A program made the translations under genes and the position numbers. A stretch of 64,000 nucleotides of DNA from Fimbriimonadaceae bacterium (GTDB lineage: Bacteria > Armatimonadota > UBA10988), in the NCBI GenBank assembly GCA_020850355.1, contig JADZEX010000014.1:145626-209625 (forward strand). The letters are read 5' to 3'. The notes under the pieces are model-generated. The model worked only from the letters and a program-made list of their open reading frames with translations, searched no databases and had not been told where the DNA came from. Below are positions 61,132 through 64,000 of the stretch, in pieces (position 1 is the stretch's first letter; every line of letters starts with the position of its first letter).

Positions 61132-62056
61132 TCCGCGGGTTCGGCACGCCGTGAGCCGCGCCGACCAGGCTGTTGAGGGTCCGCACCTGGTGCGCTGTCA
61201 GCCAGGCGGTGAGCTGCTCCAGGACCTCCAGGGTGGCCCGCGGCCGGATGAAGTTGGCGGTGCCGACGGCGACCGCGGCCGCGCCGGCCAGCATCATCTC
61301 GACCGCGTCCCGCCCGCTGCTCACGCCACCCATGCCGATCAGCGGCAGGCCCACCGCGCGGTAACACTCCCAGACACAACGCACCGCGACGGGGCGCACC
61401 GCCGGGCCGCTGAGTCCGCCGGTCACATTTGCCAGCACCGGCCGGCGCCGCTCGATGTCGATGCTCATCCCCAGCAACGTGTTGATGGCGCTGACCGCGT
61501 CGGCCCCGGCCGCCTCGACCGCCCGCGCCAGCGCGCCGAGGTCCGTGACGTTTGGGCTGAGCTTCACAATCAGCGGCTTGCCGGTCTCCCGGCGGACGGT
61601 CGCGGTAGCCTCCGCCGCCAAACTGGGATCGGCCGAGAAAGCCATGCCGCCGTGCTTCACGTTGGGGCAGGAGATGTTGACCTCGAGCGCCGCGACGCCC
61701 TCAGCCGCTTCGAACAGCGCGGCCAGCTCGCCGAACTCCTCGACCCGCGAGGCGTTCAGGTTGACGATCACCGGCACGTCGAAGCGTCGCAGGTAGGGCA
61801 GCTTGTCGGCGATGAAGGCGCGCGCGCCGGGATTCTGCAGGCCAATCGCGTTGAGCATCCCGCTGGGAGTCTCGACGGTCCGCGGCGGCGGGTTGCCGGG
61901 CCGCTCGTGCAGCGTGAGGCCCTTCACCACCACCGCGCCGAGGCGTTCGAGATCGACCAGGTCCTCGTACTCCGGACCAGACCCGAAGGGGCCCGAGGCG
62001 GTCAGGATCGGGTTGCGGAGCGTCATTCCGGCCAGGCGACAGGTCAGGTCGACCAT
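61112..62056 (-). CDS. pyrD: Dihydroorotate dehydrogenase, class 1B catalytic subunit
   Basis: A 314-residue FMN barrel oxidising dihydroorotate to orotate. NPILTASGPFG, LNAIGLQNPG and the active-site Cys in EVNISCPNVKHGG (Cys is the base in class 1) are visible, as is LIGMGGVSSGRDAVEMMLAGA. Class 1B enzymes work with the iron-sulfur/FAD subunit PyrK and use NAD; no pyrK lies next to it here. GAGG precedes the ATG at 62056; the longer open frame upstream runs through the tRNA and is rejected. Confidence 0.94.
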   Translation of the reverse strand: MVDLTCRLAGMTLRNPILTASGPFGSGPEYEDLVDLERLGAVVVKGLTLHERPGNPPPRTVETPSGMLNAIGLQNPGARAFIADKLPYLRRFDVPVIVNLNASRVEEFGELAALFEAAEGVAALEVNISCPNVKHGGMAFSADPSLAAEATATVRRETGKPLIVKLSPNVTDLGALARAVEAAGADAVSAINTLLGMSIDIERRRPVLANVTGGLSGPAVRPVAVRCVWECYRAVGLPLIGMGGVSSGRDAVEMMLAGAAAVAVGTANFIRPRATLEVLEQLTAWLTAHQVRTLNSLVGAAHGVPNPRSAYHLE

Positions 62057-62115
62057 CCGATACCTCGCGGCAGGCGCCGGCGGCAGGATAGCAGAGCCCC
62101 CCGGCCCGGTCAAAC

Positions 62116-62144
62116 TTGACAGCCGCCGCGGTGGCAGGCACCAT
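62116..62144 (+). promoter_or_regulatory. Promoter of the tRNA-Leu gene
   Basis: TTGACA and CACCAT lie 17 bases apart, and the predicted start at about 62151 is three bases before the tRNA. The region is shared with the divergent pyrD gene. Confidence 0.5.
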
Positions 62145-62153
62145 CGCGGGCAA

Positions 62154-62229
62154 GGGCGAGTGGCGCAATTGGCAGACGCGCTGGACTTAAAATCCGGGTC
62201 ACTTGTGGGTTCGAGTCCCACCTCGCCTA
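62154..62229 (+). tRNA. tRNA-Leu (anticodon UAA), short variable region
   Basis: A 76-base cloverleaf can be drawn fully: acceptor GGGCGAG/CUCGCCU (first pair G-U), a 3-bp D stem with an 11-base loop of the Leu type (GCAAUUGGCAGA-like), anticodon stem CUGGA/UCCGG with loop CUUAAAA, and T stem GUGGG/CCCAC. The anticodon UAA reads UUA. Normal tRNA-Leu has a long variable arm; this one has only about seven bases there. CCA is not encoded. It is immediately followed by the Phd/RelE-like pair. Confidence 0.88.
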
Positions 62230-62246
62230 TCGCGGCGGCGGGCGGC

Positions 62247-62275
62247 TTGCGCCAGGCCTGCGCTGATTCTACAAT
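62247..62275 (+). promoter_or_regulatory. Sigma70-like promoter of the Phd/RelE pair
   Basis: TTGCGC and TACAAT are 17 bases apart, upstream of the antitoxin ATG at 62325. A 6-bp hairpin (CCCCGG/CCGGGG, 62293-62308) in the leader may be an operator. Confidence 0.5.
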
Positions 62276-62324
62276 GGTGTCACCGCAAGCCTCCCCGGGC
62301 AGCCGGGGGCGGTAGGAGATCAGC

Positions 62325-62594
62325 ATGTCCAGCCACGCCGTGACCCAGCCGCGCCCAGCCGAGGTCGCTAGCGCCGTGGCGGCGGCCGTCGCCGGGCAAC
62401 GGGTCCGTCTACGGGTCGGCCAGCAAGTCGTCGCGGTGGTCCCGTTGGACGACCTGGAGCTGCTGGCGGCGCTTGACCGCGAGGAGGACCGCTTGCTGGG
62501 AGAGGCCGCAGCGGCCGCCAAAGCCGCCGCGCTGGCCGCTGGCGAGGAACCCCTGCTGTGGGACCCGAGCGAGCAGGAATCCACCGAGTCCTAG
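62325..62594 (+). CDS. Phd/YefM-like antitoxin
   Basis: An 89-residue protein. The N-terminal half (VASAVAAAVAGQRVRLRVGQQVVAVVPLDDLELLAAL) follows the Phd/YefM DNA-binding fold, and the acidic C-terminal tail (EEPLLWDPSEQESTES) would bind the toxin. AGGAG lies about seven bases before the ATG. It ends four bases before the RelE-like gene. Such antitoxins repress their own operon. Confidence 0.8.
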   Translation: MSSHAVTQPRPAEVASAVAAAVAGQRVRLRVGQQVVAVVPLDDLELLAALDREEDRLLGEAAAAAKAAALAAGEEPLLWDPSEQESTES

Positions 62595-62598
62595 GTCC

Positions 62599-62872
62599 AT
62601 GCCGGCGTACACAGTTCGCATCCTACGGGCCGCGCAGAAGCAACTGGAGGCCCTTCCCCCCGAAGGCGCGTCAGCGCCTCCGGCGAGCCATCTCGGAGCT
62701 GTCTGCCACGCCCCGCCCCAGCCCGCCGCGCGGTCGCAAGCTGGAGGGCTTCGAGCGCACCTACCGGCTGGCGCTGGGGGAGTACCGCGTCGTCTACGAG
62801 ATCGAGCAAGACGTAGTCCTCGTGTTGGTCGTCTGGGTTGGTCGCCGCCGTGACGCCTACCGGCGCTTCTGA
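62599..62872 (+). pseudogene. RelE/ParE-like toxin, frameshifted
   Basis: The first 19 codons (MPAYTVRILRAAQKQLEAL) match the RelE/StbE start, but the rest (KARQRLRRAISEL, GRKLEGFERTYRLALGEYR, VVYEIEQDVVLVLVVWVGRRRDAYRR) continues in another frame. The break lies at a run of six C at 62656-62661; five C would restore one frame. It may be a sequencing error, a real inactivating mutation or, less likely, programmed frameshifting. With the frame restored it would be a normal ~90-residue ribosome-dependent mRNA interferase. Confidence 0.8.
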
Positions 62873-62885
62873 GGAGGCCAGCGGG

Positions 62886-63848
62886 TTGAAAGCACGGCCG
62901 TGCTTGCGGGTCGGCGCCGTGCAGATGCAGAGCCAGCCGGCCGACCAGGCCGCCAACCTGGCCGTGGTCGAGCAGTTCTGCGCCACCGCCGCGGCGGCGG
63001 GGGTTGAGTTGCTGGTCTTCCCCGAGTGCTGCCTGACCGGCTACTGGTTCATCCGCCACCTCACGCCGCAACAGTTGGCCGACCTCGCCGAGCCCGTGCC
63101 CGACGGCCCTGGCACGGCGGCGCTGCAGACTCTGGCGGCGCGCTACGGTCTGCTGCTCGGGGCTGGCCTGGTCGAGGCCGCGGCGGACGGGTTCTACAAC
63201 ACCTACGTCGTCGCCGCGCCCGACGGGCAGGTCTGGTCACACCGCAAGCTGCAGGCCTTCGAGCATCCGCTGATCCGCAGCGGCGACCAGTTCACGGTCT
63301 TCGACACGCCGCTCGGCTGGCGGCTGGCCGTGCTGATCTGCTACGACTGCAACCTGGTCGAGAATGTCCGAATGGTCGCTCTGCAGGGCGCGGAGGTGCT
63401 GCTGGCGCCGCACCAGACCGGCGGCTGCCGGACCACCAACCCACACCTGATGGGCCTGATCGACCGGGCCGTCTGGGACCGCCGCGAGCAGGACCCCGCC
63501 GCCATCGAGGCCGAGTTCCGCGGCGACAAGGGCCGCGGTTGGCTGCTCCGCTGGCTGCCCAGCCGCGCCCACGACAACGGCCTGTTCCTGATCTTCGCCA
63601 ACGGCGTGGGCATCGACGACGACGAGATCCGCACCGGCAACGCGATGATCCTGGACCCCTACGGCCGCATCCTCACCGAAACCAGCGCCGCGGCCGCGGC
63701 CCTCGTGATCGCCGACCTCGACCCGGCCCTGCTCACCCGCGCCACCGGCCGCGAGTGGATCGCCGCCCGCCGTCCCGAGCTCTACGCGCCCCTCGCCCAA
63801 CGCACCGGCGCCGAACGCGAGACCCGCGAGCTGAAGTATGAGGAGTAG
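62886..63848 (+). CDS. Nitrilase-family carbon-nitrogen hydrolase
   Basis: A 320-residue amidohydrolase with the Glu-Lys-Cys triad: Glu in LLVFPECCLTGYW, Lys in WSHRKLQAFEH and Cys in VLICYDCNLVENVR. The TTG at 62886 is taken as start because AGGAGG lies eight bases upstream; an ATG at 62838 has no such site. Family members cut amides, nitriles or carbamoyl groups, for example in amino acid or polyamine breakdown. It follows the toxin gene by 13 bases but probably is an independent gene. Confidence 0.85.
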   Translation: MKARPCLRVGAVQMQSQPADQAANLAVVEQFCATAAAAGVELLVFPECCLTGYWFIRHLTPQQLADLAEPVPDGPGTAALQTLAARYGLLLGAGLVEAAADGFYNTYVVAAPDGQVWSHRKLQAFEHPLIRSGDQFTVFDTPLGWRLAVLICYDCNLVENVRMVALQGAEVLLAPHQTGGCRTTNPHLMGLIDRAVWDRREQDPAAIEAEFRGDKGRGWLLRWLPSRAHDNGLFLIFANGVGIDDDEIRTGNAMILDPYGRILTETSAAAAALVIADLDPALLTRATGREWIAARRPELYAPLAQRTGAERETRELKYEE

Positions 63849-63869
63849 CAAAGGGGTCAGGACCCTTTT
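63849..63869 (-). repeat. Dispersed near-palindromic repeat, third copy
   Basis: Twenty-one bases are the exact reverse complement of the core of the 27-base unit at 45200-45253. It lies immediately behind the stop of the amidohydrolase gene, a usual place for repetitive extragenic palindromes. Confidence 0.9.
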
Positions 63870-64000
63870 CTCAACTAGGAGCCCGTTGCCGATACCCCCG
63901 CCGCCGTCTCGCCTTCGGCCTGTGCGGCCGACTTGCGGTGCGCTGGCCGGGCCACTCCGGCCCGACCACCCCGACCTGGCGCTCGACCGCCTCGGGTCGC

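Noticed and set aside
61112..62584. 490-residue version of PyrD
   Set aside because: The extra 176 residues are read through the divergent promoter region and the tRNA gene; normal PyrD length is obtained from the ATG at 62056.
1..64000. CRISPR array, rRNA operon or riboswitch
   Set aside because: No regularly spaced repeats, no rRNA-like sequence and no recognisable aptamer were seen on either strand.

Overview
The window is GC-rich bacterial DNA, densely packed with genes on both strands. The Leu/UAA tRNA, Shine-Dalgarno-led starts and sigma70-like promoters are ordinary bacterial features. A type IV pilin-like protein ending in an H-X9-DG motif, many secreted glycosidases, repeated Gfo/Idh/MocA oxidoreductases, a DUF4091 protein and EutN/CcmL shell proteins together fit a diderm saprophyte such as Armatimonadota or a relative. 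That placement is an inference from gene content; there is no rRNA here to prove it.

Layout. 0.3-1.1 kb: a cytidylate-kinase-like gene whose start region contains a perfect 16-bp parS site, which suggests the origin of replication may not be far away. 12.3-1.1 kb (minus): a ten-gene run of overlapping genes (Gfo/Idh oxidoreductase, lipid kinase, zinc-ribbon membrane protein, MetE-like protein, a helical protein, an LptC-like lipoprotein, two EutN/CcmL pentamer genes, a GH63-like glycosidase and a large secreted protein). 12.4-14.2 kb (plus): a sugar isomerase and an oxidoreductase, closed by a 13-bp hairpin that spans the stop codon. 14.2-19.2 kb: a membrane protein, a GH39-like hydrolase, a beta-helix protein and an FG-GAP protein. 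19.2-20.0 kb: a UPF0175/PIN toxin-antitoxin pair. 30.2-20.0 kb (minus): a second long operon for sugar or amino-sugar use (Gfo/Idh, epimerase, VOC, SDR, DUF421, M55 peptidase, DUF4091, GH20-like). 30.3-33.3 kb: pilin, YHS lipoprotein and small membrane proteins. 33.4-39.5 kb (plus): Lon-N protein, oxidoreductase, SAM hydrolase, lipoprotein and a propeller-phosphoesterase.

39.4-43.1 kb holds the most unusual part: a three-gene cassette (HEPN-like protein, KGGVGR-variant ParA-like ATPase, KAP-like P-loop ATPase) bounded by 80-bp direct repeats that duplicate the 3' end of the phosphoesterase gene. It is followed by a giant GH13 gene carrying a tandem 27-nt palindromic repeat, and then by an AAA ATPase/DUF4276 pair. 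39-49 kb therefore looks like a small hot spot for conflict-type genes.

49.1-62.1 kb (mostly minus) is housekeeping: hisI-hisG, a nitroreductase, a metallophosphoesterase, recO, deoC, trpCFBA, a HAD phosphatase, pyrF and pyrD. The end has a tRNA-Leu with an unusually short variable region, a Phd/RelE pair whose toxin is frameshifted, and a nitrilase-family amidohydrolase. No stretch longer than 300 bases lacks a gene; the last 150 bases hold one dispersed palindromic repeat and nothing else I can call.
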